Assembly (NCBI RefSeq): GCF_023684385.1
Contig: NZ_JAGSOJ010000002.1
Location: 496,001 to 560,000 of the forward strand
Direction of reading: 5' to 3'
DNA from: Oceanirhabdus seepicola
GTDB lineage: Bacteria > Bacillota > Clostridia > Clostridiales > Clostridiaceae
DNA length: 64,000 nucleotides
The notes beneath the pieces were generated by a model. The model searched no databases, was not told the origin of the DNA, and saw only the letters and a list, made by a program, of their open reading frames with translations. The translations under genes were made by a program, and so were the position numbers. The first letter of the stretch is position 1. Every line of letters starts with the position of its first letter. Below are positions 1 to 10,381 of the stretch, in pieces.

Positions 1-1
1 T

Positions 2-214
2 ATAAAGAAAGCTATGAGTGAAGAGTGTACAAAAGTAGCTAATATGATTCAGCGTAATTATGGTATCGAACCTTTTGGAATACAGGAATATTTAACAAAG
101 TTCCAACCTAGTTTATGGAAAGAGATAGAAGATAATTGGGATGATGTCTATAAAAATAGTAATATTGAAATTATTGTACAAACAAAAATAAGAAGAATTG
201 GTGTAACTGAGTGA
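2..214 (+). CDS. Ger(x)C-family spore germination protein, C-terminal fragment (5' truncated by window)
   Basis: The reading frame is open to the left edge, so only the last ~70 residues of a longer protein are present. The visible stretch (a GIEPFG turn, a WKEIEDNWD segment and a terminal KIRRIG) resembles the C-terminal end of Ger(x)C lipoproteins, the C subunit of spore germinant receptors. In that family a 'DifGfG...pk.Wk...nWde.F' pattern is followed by a beta strand ending in 'irrtG'. Such proteins sit at the inner spore membrane with A and B subunits, which would lie upstream outside this window. The family call rests on motif resemblance of a short tail. Confidence 0.55.
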   Translation: MKKAMSEECTKVANMIQRNYGIEPFGIQEYLTKFQPSLWKEIEDNWDDVYKNSNIEIIVQTKIRRIGVTE

Positions 215-222
215 ATGATATA

Positions 223-328
223 ACCGCAAAAAGTAAATTCAATTAAAATCATATACAATATATATTGCAGATTAATTCATTCTGACATCATATATTGTAT
301 ATGAAATTGAACTAAAATACTTTTGTGG
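223..328. repeat. Imperfect inverted-repeat element downstream of the Ger(x)C gene
   Basis: Arms of roughly 35-40 bp face each other. CCGCAAAAAGTA (223-234) and a TTCAATT..CATATACAATATA stretch (238-262) are matched in reverse complement by TATATTGTATATG..ATTGAA (291-311) and TACTTTTGTGG (318-328). It could act as the transcription end of the upstream gene or be a small MITE-like sequence. No ORF is inside. Confidence 0.5.
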
Positions 329-405
329 ATTAAACATTGAATAAAACCTCCTAAAGTGGATAAGATTATTAATAAGCTTGTCTATTTAGAGATCGTTTAA
401 AAATA

Positions 406-469
406 ACTTTCCCTAAAGTTGTTTCAAAAAGTGCAAGAATCATTCACATTTTTGAAACAAAAGGAAAGT
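406..469. promoter_or_regulatory. Hairpin in the spoIIR upstream region
   Basis: A two-part inverted repeat lies just before the spoIIR ribosome binding site. The outer arms are ACTTTCC (406-412) and GGAAAGT (463-469). The inner arms are GTTTCAAAAAGTG (421-433) and CACATTTTTGAAAC (445-458). In Bacillus spoIIR is transcribed in the forespore by sigma-F, but I could not point to a convincing sigma-F -35/-10 pair here. Confidence 0.4.
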
Positions 470-500
470 GATTTTTAAGCCAATCATTAGGAGGTATATT

Positions 501-1142
501 ATGAAAAAGTATAGAAGAAAGATAGCGCTATTAATTGTGATGGTTTTTGTGTTTAGTATTGTAATGTTAGGAATTATAAGAATGATGGATAGTAGAGAAG
601 TTAATGCTGAAGAAATTTCGGACAAGGTTATAAGGTTTCATGTAATAGCCAATAGTGATAATGATGAAGATCAGAATTTAAAGATAAAAGTTAAAAATGA
701 TGTTATAAAGTATATGTATGATAAATTAAATGGGTGTGATGACATTGATAAATCAAGGGAAATAATTCTAGGTGAAATGGAAAATTTAAAGAAAATTGCA
801 GAGAAGAAAATTTCTGAAGAGGGATATGATTATGATGTAAAAATTGTTTTAGGTAATGAAAATTTCCCACAAAAAAGATATGGTGAAGTTGTTCTTCCTC
901 ATGGAGAATATGAGGCTTTGAGAATAATCATTGGTGAAGGGCAAGGGCAGAACTGGTGGTGTGTAATGTTTCCGCCACTATGTTTTATAGATGTTACATT
1001 GGAAGACTATTCTTTTGAAGATATTCAGATTACATTAGATAAGAATCTATCAGAAGAGGATGTTGAAAAAATTCTTGAAAAAGAGAATGATGTTGTATTT
1101 AAATTAAAATTTCTTGAATGGTTTAAGAAAGAGGAGAAATAA
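501..1142 (+). CDS. spoIIR: Stage II sporulation protein R (SpoIIR)
   Basis: 213-aa secreted signalling protein. It is made in the forespore and triggers SpoIIGA-dependent processing of pro-sigma-E in the mother cell. An N-terminal hydrophobic segment (about residues 8-25) acts as signal or anchor. The family signatures RFHVIANSD (about 45-53) and the Trp/Pro-rich WWCVMFPPLCFID block (about 152-164) are clear. An upstream in-frame codon at 468 would give a longer form, but ATG 501 has AGGAGG at 489-494 and is preferred. The gene is monocistronic, followed by a family A repeat and a bidirectional terminator. Confidence 0.93.
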   Translation: MKKYRRKIALLIVMVFVFSIVMLGIIRMMDSREVNAEEISDKVIRFHVIANSDNDEDQNLKIKVKNDVIKYMYDKLNGCDDIDKSREIILGEMENLKKIAEKKISEEGYDYDVKIVLGNENFPQKRYGEVVLPHGEYEALRIIIGEGQGQNWWCVMFPPLCFIDVTLEDYSFEDIQITLDKNLSEEDVEKILEKENDVVFKLKFLEWFKKEEK

Positions 1143-1162
1143 AAAGAACTTATAAAAACATA

Positions 1163-1397
1163 GTTGACAGTTGAGAGTGGACAATGGACAATGATTGACA
1201 TTTCACTCCGTGAAATTTTAATTTAATTGTTCCGTGGACAATAGGGGAGGAGATGTTTCATATAGGATGAAACCTTGTACTTGAAATACAATATTTTAAC
1301 TAAGATGAAATGAGTAAAAACTTTTTGGTCTAAAGAACAATAGGATGTAGTTTCTGACCTAAGTCAGAAACATCTATCGTTGTCAACTGTCAACTTT
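1163..1397. repeat. Family A modular hairpin repeat, copy A1
   Basis: Intergenic element bounded by GTTGACAGTTGAG on the left and CAACTGTCAAC on the right. Internal hairpins include TTTCAC-tcc-GTGAAA, ATTGTtCC/GGACAAT, and GTTTCTGAC..GTCAGAAAC. The same modules recur at 11911, 15667/16313, 40421, 50697 and 53306. No coding capacity. Confidence 0.75.
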
Positions 1398-1403
1398 TAA
1401 CTT

Positions 1404-1429
1404 AAAAAGCACGCTTATGCGTGCTTTTT
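1404..1429. terminator. Bidirectional intrinsic terminator (spoIIR / Ig-like gene)
   Basis: AAAAAGCACGC - TTAT - GCGTGCTTTTT is a perfect stem with A and T tracts on both sides, so it can end transcription from both convergent genes. The minus-strand stop codon lies inside the stem. Confidence 0.85.
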
Positions 1430-2924
1430 AGTTGTATATTGTTTTAAGTAAATATGGAAGTTCACTGAAGTTCAAAGGTGTATTATCTATTGTAACATTT
1501 TCTAACCTAAAATTCTCAGTGTGTAAGTTTACAGAGAATAAGAAGGTGATTTCTCTATAGCTACCCTTGTATATGCCATGACCTTGGAACTTAACCTCAG
1601 GTGAAGAGCTATCATTTAGGTATGTCCAAGTACTTGAACTAAAATAATCATTGAAGGCTTTTCCAATGGTTTTATTCTCAAACTGAGTTAAAGTACCATT
1701 CATAACAATATTTTTGGCTATGTCTTCTTCAGAGAGTTTAGTGATCAAAAGGCTGATATGGTCACTTAAAGATGACTCCCTATAGTTTTTTAACGAAGAT
1801 GCTTTAAAATAAATTTCTACTGAATCAGTTATATCCTTTAAATTCAATGCACTTAGGGGAATATCTAAAGAGGTCTCCCTAAATATTTGCTTTTTCCCAT
1901 TAGAATCATAAATTGGTTTATAGGTTTTATTATCTATGCTGAAATATAATATAAATTCTTCTGAATTATTAAGATTTAAAGTTATAATCTCTTTTGAAGT
2001 AAGATATTTTACGTCAGAGATTATTGGTGGCTCCAGGCTCATGTGTAAAGTATTAATACTAGATAAAGGAAGTGAGAAGTTTTTTTCTAAATTAACATCC
2101 TTAAAAAATATTTTCTCATGATTTCCAGACGATTCTTCTGGAATTAGCCCAACAACATCTCCAGCAGAGTTAATAAGCATGTTAGATGTTAGACTTTTTT
2201 CAGAAGATAGCTCCTTCTTAGTAAGTACATTTTTAAAATTGTAAATGTATTCATATTCATATGAAGAAGTGGACATGTTAATAATTGATGATACATTCAT
2301 ATCATGAATAGTATATATGATTAAGTTAGAACTTTCATCATATGAATAAATTTCACCAGAGAGTTTGTTATTTTTATAGAAAATCTCAACATCTTTAGCA
2401 TTGAGGTCTTTATCATAATATGAAATAATTATAGGTTTATTAATATCGCTATTATATGTTAATAATCCTTTCTTTGAAACAGTTTGACTATCAGAAATAT
2501 ATTTAATATTAACTGATAAATCTTCTAGTGTATTACTAAAGGTTGATAAGTTAGATGATGATAGTTCTTCAGTCTTAAATTTATATATATAATCATCTTT
2601 GATATTTATATTGTTTAAGGATTTAACTCTTTTACTCACATATATACTATAGGTTGAATCAGGTAGATAATTATCTTTAGGAGATAATATTAGTGTGTTA
2701 CCTTTATCACCAAAGGATATATTTGTTGATAGTTTTTTATAAGTACTATCATAAATATATATGGAGTTATTACTTACTGAAGACTTATCAATAGCGTTAT
2801 TAAAAGTTATAGTCCAGATTTTATTAAAATTAACTGTTTTTAAGTCATATCCAAATGTTACAGTTTGTCCAAAGGTTATTAATAGTAATGTATATAAAAT
2901 AAATGAGTAAATATGTTTTTTCAT
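1428..2924 (-). CDS. Secreted protein with SbsA-type Ig-like (Big_5) domain
   Basis: 498 aa with an N-terminal signal peptide (hydrophobic residues ~6-24). Residues ~30-118 match the bacterial Ig-like fold of S-layer SbsA ('TFNNAID..SVSNNSIYIYD', 'LPDSTYSIYVS', ending 'YKFKT'), as seen in Big_5 domains. The middle is Ser/Thr/Asn-rich without a recognised fold. The last ~80 residues (IGKAFNDYF..W.. then F.G.GIYKG..REITFLFSV) resemble a C-terminal module common in clostridial secreted proteins of unknown role. The AAAGGAT box upstream supports the ATG. It is convergent with spoIIR and shares its terminator. Likely an envelope or surface protein; substrate unknown. Confidence 0.7.
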   Translation of the reverse strand: MKKHIYSFILYTLLLITFGQTVTFGYDLKTVNFNKIWTITFNNAIDKSSVSNNSIYIYDSTYKKLSTNISFGDKGNTLILSPKDNYLPDSTYSIYVSKRVKSLNNINIKDDYIYKFKTEELSSSNLSTFSNTLEDLSVNIKYISDSQTVSKKGLLTYNSDINKPIIISYYDKDLNAKDVEIFYKNNKLSGEIYSYDESSNLIIYTIHDMNVSSIINMSTSSYEYEYIYNFKNVLTKKELSSEKSLTSNMLINSAGDVVGLIPEESSGNHEKIFFKDVNLEKNFSLPLSSINTLHMSLEPPIISDVKYLTSKEIITLNLNNSEEFILYFSIDNKTYKPIYDSNGKKQIFRETSLDIPLSALNLKDITDSVEIYFKASSLKNYRESSLSDHISLLITKLSEEDIAKNIVMNGTLTQFENKTIGKAFNDYFSSSTWTYLNDSSSPEVKFQGHGIYKGSYREITFLFSVNLHTENFRLENVTIDNTPLNFSELPYLLKTIYN

Positions 2925-3211
2925 AAAATCAATCCTTTTGTTTAATTCTTATAAAATAATATTTAATTTCTGAGGAAATTAAAAAATTTACTTGGTTTCC
3001 TTAGCAAAGCGCGTGAAATGCCACTTTTTTATTTCTTATATAAGAAATATCAATGAATATCATAGCTTCGTTATAATATCTTATCATAAATGATAAGATA
3101 ATTTGTTACAGAAATTTTAAATTTATATGTATTTACGTGTTTAAAGTATATGTTTAAGTAGATTTTATATTGACTTATGTAAGTGTTATACATAATATAT
3201 TTATAGAGGAT
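2925..3211. other. Divergent intergenic region with palindromes
   Basis: No ORF. Contains a perfect 18-bp palindrome at 3031-3048 (ATTTCTTAT/ATAAGAAAT) and a stem at 3078-3099 (ATCTTATCAT / ATGATAAGAT). A degenerate hairpin followed by a T run at ~3009-3030 resembles the terminator at 36489. It separates the divergent promoters of the Ig-like gene and ddl. Confidence 0.5.
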
Positions 3212-3292
3212 GAGGCATGCGAAAATAAATAACAAGACAAAAATGCAAAATAGACGAGTATACTAACATGGTATTTATTTGAACTTGCCTAA
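3212..3292. repeat. Family B short palindromic repeat, copy B1
   Basis: Begins GAGGCATGCGAAAATAAATA and ends TATTTATTTGAACTTGCC; the ends are complementary. It lies between the ddl promoter region and the ddl ribosome binding site. Related copies are at 4350, 10118, 12775, 19165, 20752, 24546, 28236 and 63508. Confidence 0.7.
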
Positions 3293-3314
3293 GAAAGAAT
3301 AGAGGAGAAAATTC

Positions 3315-4337
3315 ATGAAAAAGAAAATTGGAGTAATATTTGGAGGTCAGTCCTCAGAACATAAGGTTTCATTGGTGTCAGCTACATCAGTTTTGAACAA
3401 TATTGATACTGAAAAATATGAAGTTGTGAAAATTGGAATCACTAATGACGGAAAATGGTTCGTTTATAATGGTGAAATAGACTATATAGAGAATGGTAAC
3501 TGGATTAAGGATGAGAAAAATCTTATATCTCATGGGGAGAGAATACTGTTCAATAGAGAGATAGATGTTGTATTCCCAGTATTACATGGGCTATATGGCG
3601 AGGATGGAACAATTCAAGGTGTGTGTAAGCTTGCAGAGATACCTTGTGTTGGATGTGATGTGCTAGCTTCTGCAGTTTGTATGGATAAGGTGTATACAAA
3701 ATATGTTCTTGAAAACTTTAATATTAATCAGGCGTCTTATGTTGTTGTCCATAAAGATGAGTATAAGGATAGAGAAAATGAAATTCTTCAAGAGATTGAA
3801 GAAAAATTATCATATCCTGTATTTATAAAACCAGCTAATAGTGGATCTTCTGTAGGGATTTCAAAAGGAAAGAATAAAGATGATGTTAAATTGGGACTTA
3901 TTGAGGCTTTTAAACATGATAGAAAAATCCTAGTGGAGAAGGGGTTAAATGCTAGAGAAATAGAAGTATCTGTACTAGGTAACAGAAAGGCAATAGCATC
4001 AGTTCCAGGAGAAGTTGTACCATGTAAGGAGTTCTATGATTATGAGGCAAAATATGAGGATGATTCTTCTGAACTTTTAATACCAGCAGGGTTGACTGAA
4101 AATGAAATGGAAGAAATTAAATTATTAGCTATAAGAATATATAAACTGCTAGATTGTGAGGGAATGGCTAGAGTGGATTTCTTGGTAGATAAAGATAATG
4201 GAGAAGTTTATTTGAATGAGGTTAACACTCTACCAGGGTTTACTAGTATAAGTATGTATCCAAAACTTTGGGCAGCTTCAGGAATAGAGTATAGTGAACT
4301 TATAAGTAGGCTTATTGAATTGGCTGAAGAAAAATAG
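3315..4337 (+). CDS. ddl: D-alanine--D-alanine ligase
   Basis: 340-aa ATP-grasp enzyme that makes the D-Ala-D-Ala dipeptide for peptidoglycan precursors in the cytoplasm. It opens with IGVIFGGQSSEHKVSL, the N-terminal family signature. The ATP-binding loop is PANSGSSVGISK (about 172-183). The magnesium-binding end of the grasp domain is 'EGMARVDFLVD..GEVYLNEVNTLPGFT' (about 285-315). The length and the insert after residue 45 fit the longer DdlA/VanA-like subgroup. ATG follows AGAGGAG. A family B repeat lies on each side. Confidence 0.95.
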   Translation: MKKKIGVIFGGQSSEHKVSLVSATSVLNNIDTEKYEVVKIGITNDGKWFVYNGEIDYIENGNWIKDEKNLISHGERILFNREIDVVFPVLHGLYGEDGTIQGVCKLAEIPCVGCDVLASAVCMDKVYTKYVLENFNINQASYVVVHKDEYKDRENEILQEIEEKLSYPVFIKPANSGSSVGISKGKNKDDVKLGLIEAFKHDRKILVEKGLNAREIEVSVLGNRKAIASVPGEVVPCKEFYDYEAKYEDDSSELLIPAGLTENEMEEIKLLAIRIYKLLDCEGMARVDFLVDKDNGEVYLNEVNTLPGFTSISMYPKLWAASGIEYSELISRLIELAEEK

Positions 4338-4349
4338 AAAATAAAATGG

Positions 4350-4428
4350 TTAGCGTATGAAAAGAAATAATAAGTCAAAGATACACACCATAAACCTATG
4401 ACTAGTTATTTATTTGAATATGCTTTAG
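4350..4428. repeat. Family B short palindromic repeat, copy B2
   Basis: Starts TTAGCGTATGAAAAGAAATA and ends TTATTTATTTGAATATGC. It is nearly identical to the reverse complement of copy B9 at 63508, including the middle 'CATAAACCTATGACTAG'. Its right end abuts the SD of the next gene. Confidence 0.75.
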
Positions 4429-4441
4429 GGAGGAATAACTT

Positions 4442-5422
4442 ATGACAAGAGCATTAGCAATGGTTTCTGGAGGTTTAGATTCAATATTAGCTGCAAAGCT
4501 TATTCAGGAACAAGGAATTGAAGTAATTGGAATATGTTTCAAATCATATTTTTTTGACGAGAAGAATGCTGAGAGAATGTCAAAGCAAATAGATATGAGA
4601 TTAGAGGTAGTAGATTTTTCAGAGGAACATTTTGAGATGGTCAAAAAGCCAAAGCATGGACATGGGAAGAATATGAATCCATGTATAGATTGCCATGCAA
4701 TGATGATGACTCATGCTGGAAGATTGCTTGAAAAATTTGATGCTGACTTCATTATAACAGGAGAGGTATTAGGCCAAAGACCTATGTCGCAGAACAAGGG
4801 GGCATTATCAACGGTTCTTAAGACATCAGGTGTTGGAGAAAAAATACTTAGACCTTTATGTGCAAAGAATCTTCCTGAAACAGAGATGGAGAAGAGTGGA
4901 TTAGTAGATAGAGAAAAGTTGATGGATATTAAGGGTAGAAGTAGGAAAATTCAGATGGCATTAGCTGAACAATGGAATGTAAAAGATTATCCTTCACCAG
5001 CAGGGGGATGTAAACTTACTGAGCCAGGGTATTCAAATAGATTAAAAGATTTAGTTGTTAATAAAGAGGATATAAGTGAGAGAGAGTTAGAATTATTAAA
5101 ATATGCTAGACATTATAGAATAGACGAAAGTTGCAAAATAATATGTACGAGAACAGCTGAGGAAGCAGAAATAGTGAAAAAACTAATAGCTAGTGATGAT
5201 CTAATATTCTTAGTTAGAGATTTTAATGGACCTCTAACATTAATAATTGGTGAAAATCCTTCAGAAAAGTCAATTGAGGCAGCTGCTAAGATTACAGGAA
5301 GATACAGTAAGGGAAGAGACAAAGAGGCTATAGTTGTAAAATACAGAAAAGGCATTGTAGAGAATGAAATAACTGTAAAACCAGGTGATGATGAGTTCAT
5401 TAATGGATGTATTTTAAAATAA
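4442..5422 (+). CDS. PP-loop ATPase, ThiI/MnmA-like tRNA thiolation-type protein
   Basis: 326 aa. Residues 9-14 (SGGLDS) form the PP-loop that binds ATP in N-type ATP pyrophosphatases such as ThiI, MnmA and TtuA. A Cys pair follows (C81 and C84 in NPCIDCH), and a conserved SPAGGCKLTEPGYSNRLKDL stretch lies near residue 183. The C-terminal third (RHYRIDES.. to FNGPLTLIIGE) resembles the NFACT-R/DUF814-type RNA-binding module. The combination suggests RNA modification, probably thiolation, but the exact substrate cannot be read from sequence. Start ATG with GGGAGGAATAACTT. Possibly co-transcribed with ddl, as no terminator lies between. Confidence 0.75.
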   Translation: MTRALAMVSGGLDSILAAKLIQEQGIEVIGICFKSYFFDEKNAERMSKQIDMRLEVVDFSEEHFEMVKKPKHGHGKNMNPCIDCHAMMMTHAGRLLEKFDADFIITGEVLGQRPMSQNKGALSTVLKTSGVGEKILRPLCAKNLPETEMEKSGLVDREKLMDIKGRSRKIQMALAEQWNVKDYPSPAGGCKLTEPGYSNRLKDLVVNKEDISERELELLKYARHYRIDESCKIICTRTAEEAEIVKKLIASDDLIFLVRDFNGPLTLIIGENPSEKSIEAAAKITGRYSKGRDKEAIVVKYRKGIVENEITVKPGDDEFINGCILK

Positions 5423-5434
5423 TAATTGCGAAGT

Positions 5435-5540
5435 AATTCAAAGAACAGAGAACATTGCAAAGAATAAAGATCAGAACTCGAGGATTTATTTGCTTTATAC
5501 ACAGTTGTTATTTATTCTTTGGCATTTGTTCTTTTGCAAT
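5435..5540. repeat. Family E inverted repeat (AAAGAACA...TGTTCTTT)
   Basis: Left arm CAAAGAACAGAGAAC..GCAAAGAATAAA faces right arm TTATTTATTCTTTGGCATTTG..TTCTTTTGC. Similar 'aaagaacaaata/ttctttgttctct' boundaries are seen near 20069-20145, 32383-32535, 53957-54018 and 63410-63465. No coding content. Confidence 0.5.
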
Positions 5541-5616
5541 AGACTATTATTATGCAATAATAATATTCTATTTGTATATGTAGTTAATTAAACAACAGAA
5601 GTGGGAGGAATTTAAA

Positions 5617-6033
5617 TTGAAGAAAAGTGCAGTGATATCTGTAGTGAGTAAACAGAGTGGAAATGATGAGGAGAAGATAGAGGTTGTTACACCAGGAGTT
5701 TTTTATGAAAAAGACGGGAAATTCTATGTTATATATGAGGAAACAGAGATATCAGGTATGCAAGGGACTAGAACTACAATTAAAGTTGAAGAGGATCAAT
5801 TTACTCTTATTAGAAAAGGAACGACTAATACTAGAATGTTATTTAAAGAAAAACACAATGATTTTATAATGTACCAAACACCTCATGGTATGCTTCAGTT
5901 GTCAATTAATATTAAAAAACTTAGTATTGATGTTGATGAAAATGGTGGAAATATAGAGGCTGTTTATAACATGGGTATAAGTGGAGAAGAATCTATACGC
6001 ACAGAATTAAATGTGAAAATAAAATTACAATAA
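5617..6033 (+). CDS. DUF1934 (YwiB-like) calycin-fold protein
   Basis: 138 aa, cytoplasmic with no signal or membrane segment. The pattern 'VISVVSKQ..DEEKIEVVTPGVFYEKDGKFYVIYEETEISGM.GT.T' followed by 'FKEKHNDFIMYQTPHG.L' fits DUF1934/YwiB, small beta-barrel proteins of unknown function. The start is TTG at 5617 behind a strong GGGAGG box; no better ATG exists. The next gene starts 11 bp after the stop, so the two are probably one operon. Confidence 0.8.
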   Translation: MKKSAVISVVSKQSGNDEEKIEVVTPGVFYEKDGKFYVIYEETEISGMQGTRTTIKVEEDQFTLIRKGTTNTRMLFKEKHNDFIMYQTPHGMLQLSINIKKLSIDVDENGGNIEAVYNMGISGEESIRTELNVKIKLQ

Positions 6034-6043
6034 CGGTGATAGT

Positions 6044-7339
6044 ATGAAGATTTGGGGAATGTTTAATGGAAGCAAAAGTATCTTTGTTTATAATAGTAAG
6101 TTGCAATTGATCTTTGTTAATGAGAGTGGTATGAAGAGTAGAGGTCTTAAAGATAAGATGCTTAGTAAAGAGGTATTTAAGATTTATGGTGAATCCGCAG
6201 AGATACATCATATATTAAAGAGTATGAATAATAAGAAATCTATAGAGAGTAAGAGATATTCTATAGTAGATCATAGGGGAGTAACTCACGAGGTAGAAAG
6301 TGATTTTCATGCAGTTTATTATGGAAATAATCGATTCATAATTGAAATTTTGCAAGAAGAGAAGAATGATTTCATGAGTGGATTTAATTTGAACATTAGT
6401 AACACAAAAAGAAAAGAGTTATATGATTTTGAAGATATAATAACTTCAAATAAACTTATGTTGAAGGCAAAGAAAAAAGCATATGAAGCTAGTAAACGGG
6501 AATCAGATGTATTGATTTATGGGGAAACAGGTACTGGAAAAGAACTTATTGTTCAGGCAATTCACAGAAACTCTAAAAGGGCCAGTGAACCGTTTATTGC
6601 ACAGAATTGTGCTGCAATTCCTAAAGGACTTTTTGAGAGTACTTTATTTGGTACAGAGAAAGGGAGTTATACAGACTCTGAAAAACGAAAAGGGATTTTT
6701 GAATTGGCTAATGGAGGGACAGTATATCTAGATGAGTTGAATTCTATGCCAATGGAACTTCAGGGGAAATTATTAAGAGTATTGCAAGAACGTAAGCTTC
6801 GTAGAGTTGGTGGTATAAAAGAAATAAACATAGATGTGAGGATTATATCTTCAATTAATGAGGATTTTGAAAGTGTACTTAAAAATAAAAAAATTAGAAG
6901 TGATTTATTTTTTAGATTGAATATTATATCTATAGAATTACCAGCATTGAGAGAAAGAAAAGAGGATATTCCAATACTTACAAGGGCATTCATAGATGAA
7001 TTTAATAAGAAATTCGGAACAGAAATTTCTGGGGTATCTCATGATTGTATGAAGTGTTTGTTATCATATGAATGGCCAGGGAATATAAGAGAGCTTAGAA
7101 ATCTTATAGAAGGGGTATTCAACAATAAGAGTAGTAGCTCTATAGAATACCAGGATATTAAAGATAAGATTAGAGCAAATAACTCAATAGCCCAGTATGA
7201 TTTCAAGAAAAGAGTTCAAAGATTTGAGAAGAGCTTGGTAGAAGAGGCTCTTGTTTTAAACGATAATAATATTTCCAAAGCAGCCCAAATGTTGAATATA
7301 CCTAGACAGACATTGCAATCAAAAATGAAAAAGATGTAA
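6044..7339 (+). CDS. Sigma-54-type transcriptional activator (PAS-AAA+-Fis), RocR-like, with altered GAFTGA loop
   Basis: 431 aa. An N-terminal PAS-like sensor (about 1-105) precedes an AAA+ domain with Walker A GETGTGKE (160-167) and Walker B GTVYLDELNSMP (about 226-237). The Arg region (KIRSDLFFRLN), sensor 2 (WPGNIRELRN) and a C-terminal Fis-type HTH (NNISKAAQMLNIPRQTLQSK) follow. The loop that normally reads GAFTGA and contacts sigma-54 reads GSYTDS (207-212): only the first Gly and the Thr are kept. The protein may activate sigma-54 promoters with a modified contact or act in another way. Targets unknown; no -24/-12 promoter was recognised nearby. Start ATG with GGTGAT. Confidence 0.88.
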   Translation: MKIWGMFNGSKSIFVYNSKLQLIFVNESGMKSRGLKDKMLSKEVFKIYGESAEIHHILKSMNNKKSIESKRYSIVDHRGVTHEVESDFHAVYYGNNRFIIEILQEEKNDFMSGFNLNISNTKRKELYDFEDIITSNKLMLKAKKKAYEASKRESDVLIYGETGTGKELIVQAIHRNSKRASEPFIAQNCAAIPKGLFESTLFGTEKGSYTDSEKRKGIFELANGGTVYLDELNSMPMELQGKLLRVLQERKLRRVGGIKEINIDVRIISSINEDFESVLKNKKIRSDLFFRLNIISIELPALRERKEDIPILTRAFIDEFNKKFGTEISGVSHDCMKCLLSYEWPGNIRELRNLIEGVFNNKSSSSIEYQDIKDKIRANNSIAQYDFKKRVQRFEKSLVEEALVLNDNNISKAAQMLNIPRQTLQSKMKKM

Positions 7340-7421
7340 ATCATATGTTTAATATATTCTGAAATGGTAATAATTCATAAAAAGATACTTAATTGTATAA
7401 TTTTATGGAAGTGATTGATAA

Positions 7422-7709
7422 GTGAAATTGAATTATGAGAATGTTATAAATACAATTTGTCATATGAAAAATATTGAAAGAGAGAAACTTGAGGAGATAC
7501 TCAAGGATAGAGAACTGAAATACCTTTCCTTACTAATTTTAAAGAAATACAATTGTTTAGAGTTAGAGAAGATAAAGGGAGATTTTAAAATCAATACTAA
7601 AAGAACTCTAAAATATAATGAGAATAAAGCAGAAGAAAAGTTCTTGGTTAATTATAATTTTAGAGAGAAATATTTTCATATGGATCAGGAAATTATTAAA
7701 AAGGATTAA
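7422..7709 (+). CDS. Small protein of unknown function
   Basis: 95 aa, highly charged and Lys/Glu-rich, with no signal or membrane segment. The first 50 residues look helical (NVINTICHMKNIEREKLEEILKD..YLSLLILKKYN). The start is GTG at 7422, preceded by a GGAAGTGAT box. It lies 82 bp after the activator gene and is followed by a terminator, so it may be the last gene of that unit. I do not recognise the family. Confidence 0.55.
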   Translation: MKLNYENVINTICHMKNIEREKLEEILKDRELKYLSLLILKKYNCLELEKIKGDFKINTKRTLKYNENKAEEKFLVNYNFREKYFHMDQEIIKKD

Positions 7710-7763
7710 AATAAAGTTGAGAACGGTTCTCAAATTTTAACTTTTTTCAGGGTTTTCAATTTT

Positions 7764-7793
7764 AAAAATCACTCCAATGGAAGTGATTTTTTT
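7764..7793 (+). terminator. Intrinsic terminator
   Basis: Stem AAAAATCACT / AGTGATTTTT with an 8-nt loop, followed by a T run. A second hairpin (GAGAA..TTCTC inside AAAGTT..AACTTT) lies just upstream at 7714-7747. Ends the activator/small-gene unit. Confidence 0.8.
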
Positions 7794-7799
7794 ATTTTT

Positions 7800-9788
<1,989 letters not shown>

Positions 9789-9854
9789 AATAAGTTTGTT
9801 GACAAAGTACAATATATTGTTTTGACTCTGTTTTCTATTTTCAGAGTTTTAGTC

Positions 9855-9965
9855 GTTGAAAAAGCCCAAGAACAAGGAACAAGGCGAACGAACAGGGTCA
9901 GACAGAAATGTGAGACTCGAGCAGCCTAGAGAGTCTTAGTGACGATGAGATTGGGCTTTTTCAAC
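9855..9965. repeat. Family C hairpin repeat, copy C1
   Basis: 15-bp perfect terminal arms (GTTGAAAAAGCCCAA / TTGGGCTTTTTCAAC) enclose a core with GAACAAGGCGAACGAACAGG and GAGAGTCTTAGTGACGATGA. The same core recurs at 33707 (inverted) and 38617, with different but again self-complementary arms. A related flank (TTTTCAGAGTTTTAGTCG) precedes it at 9826-9854 and is echoed at 13575-13623. Confidence 0.7.
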
Positions 9966-9971
9966 AACCTG

Positions 9972-9996
9972 ACGAGTTTATAATGCTCGTTTTTTT
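9972..9996 (+). terminator. Intrinsic terminator of pyrG
   Basis: ACGAG / CTCGT stem with a 9-nt loop followed by seven or more T residues. It lies beyond the family C hairpin, which may itself contribute. Confidence 0.7.
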
Positions 9997-10117
9997 CTTT
10001 TTATGTTGTTTTTTTCTAGGAAGTGAATTAGAATTAACTAATAGGGCATAATTATTAAAAGATGAATGAAAGCTTTTCTGATATATTGAAATGTCTATAT
10101 AATATCAAATTCTTTTT

Positions 10118-10277
10118 TAGCGTATGAAAACAAATAAGTAGTCAAAGATGCGACGGATATTTTGTATTAGATAATGAGACGGGTTCTATTGATAGTTGCG
10201 CTATCGATGGGTTCTAAGGTCGAAGTCTTATGCAAAATAGATTAACATACTGAATTGTTATTTGTTTGAATATGCGT
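10118..10277. repeat. Family B palindromic repeat, long copy B3
   Basis: The ends TTAGCGTATGAAAACAAATA and TTATTTGTTTGAATATGCG match family B. The middle is expanded by ~75 bp that includes hairpin-forming GATAGTTGCGCTATC. No ORF. Lies upstream of rho. Confidence 0.65.
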
Positions 10278-10349
10278 AAATTCTAAAATTCAATTGAAAA
10301 TTATAATTCCCCAAAAGATATTTAATTTAATATATTGATAACCAATGAG

Positions 10350-10381
10350 AGGAGGAAGCATCGCAATATTGATGCGCAAAA
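10350..10381 (+). promoter_or_regulatory. rho translation start region: distant SD with spacer hairpin and mini-ORF
   Basis: The AGGAGG box (10350-10355) is 26 nt from the GTG at 10382, too far for normal use. Between them GCATC (10358-10362) and GATGC (10371-10375) can pair, which would bring SD and start to about 9 nt. An ATG at 10372 opens a five-codon peptide (MRKSE, stop at 10387-10389) that overlaps the rho start. Confidence 0.45.

Noticed and set aside
5113..5502. 129-codon minus-strand ORF opposite the PP-loop gene
   Set aside because: Shadow frame of the PP-loop gene with no SD.
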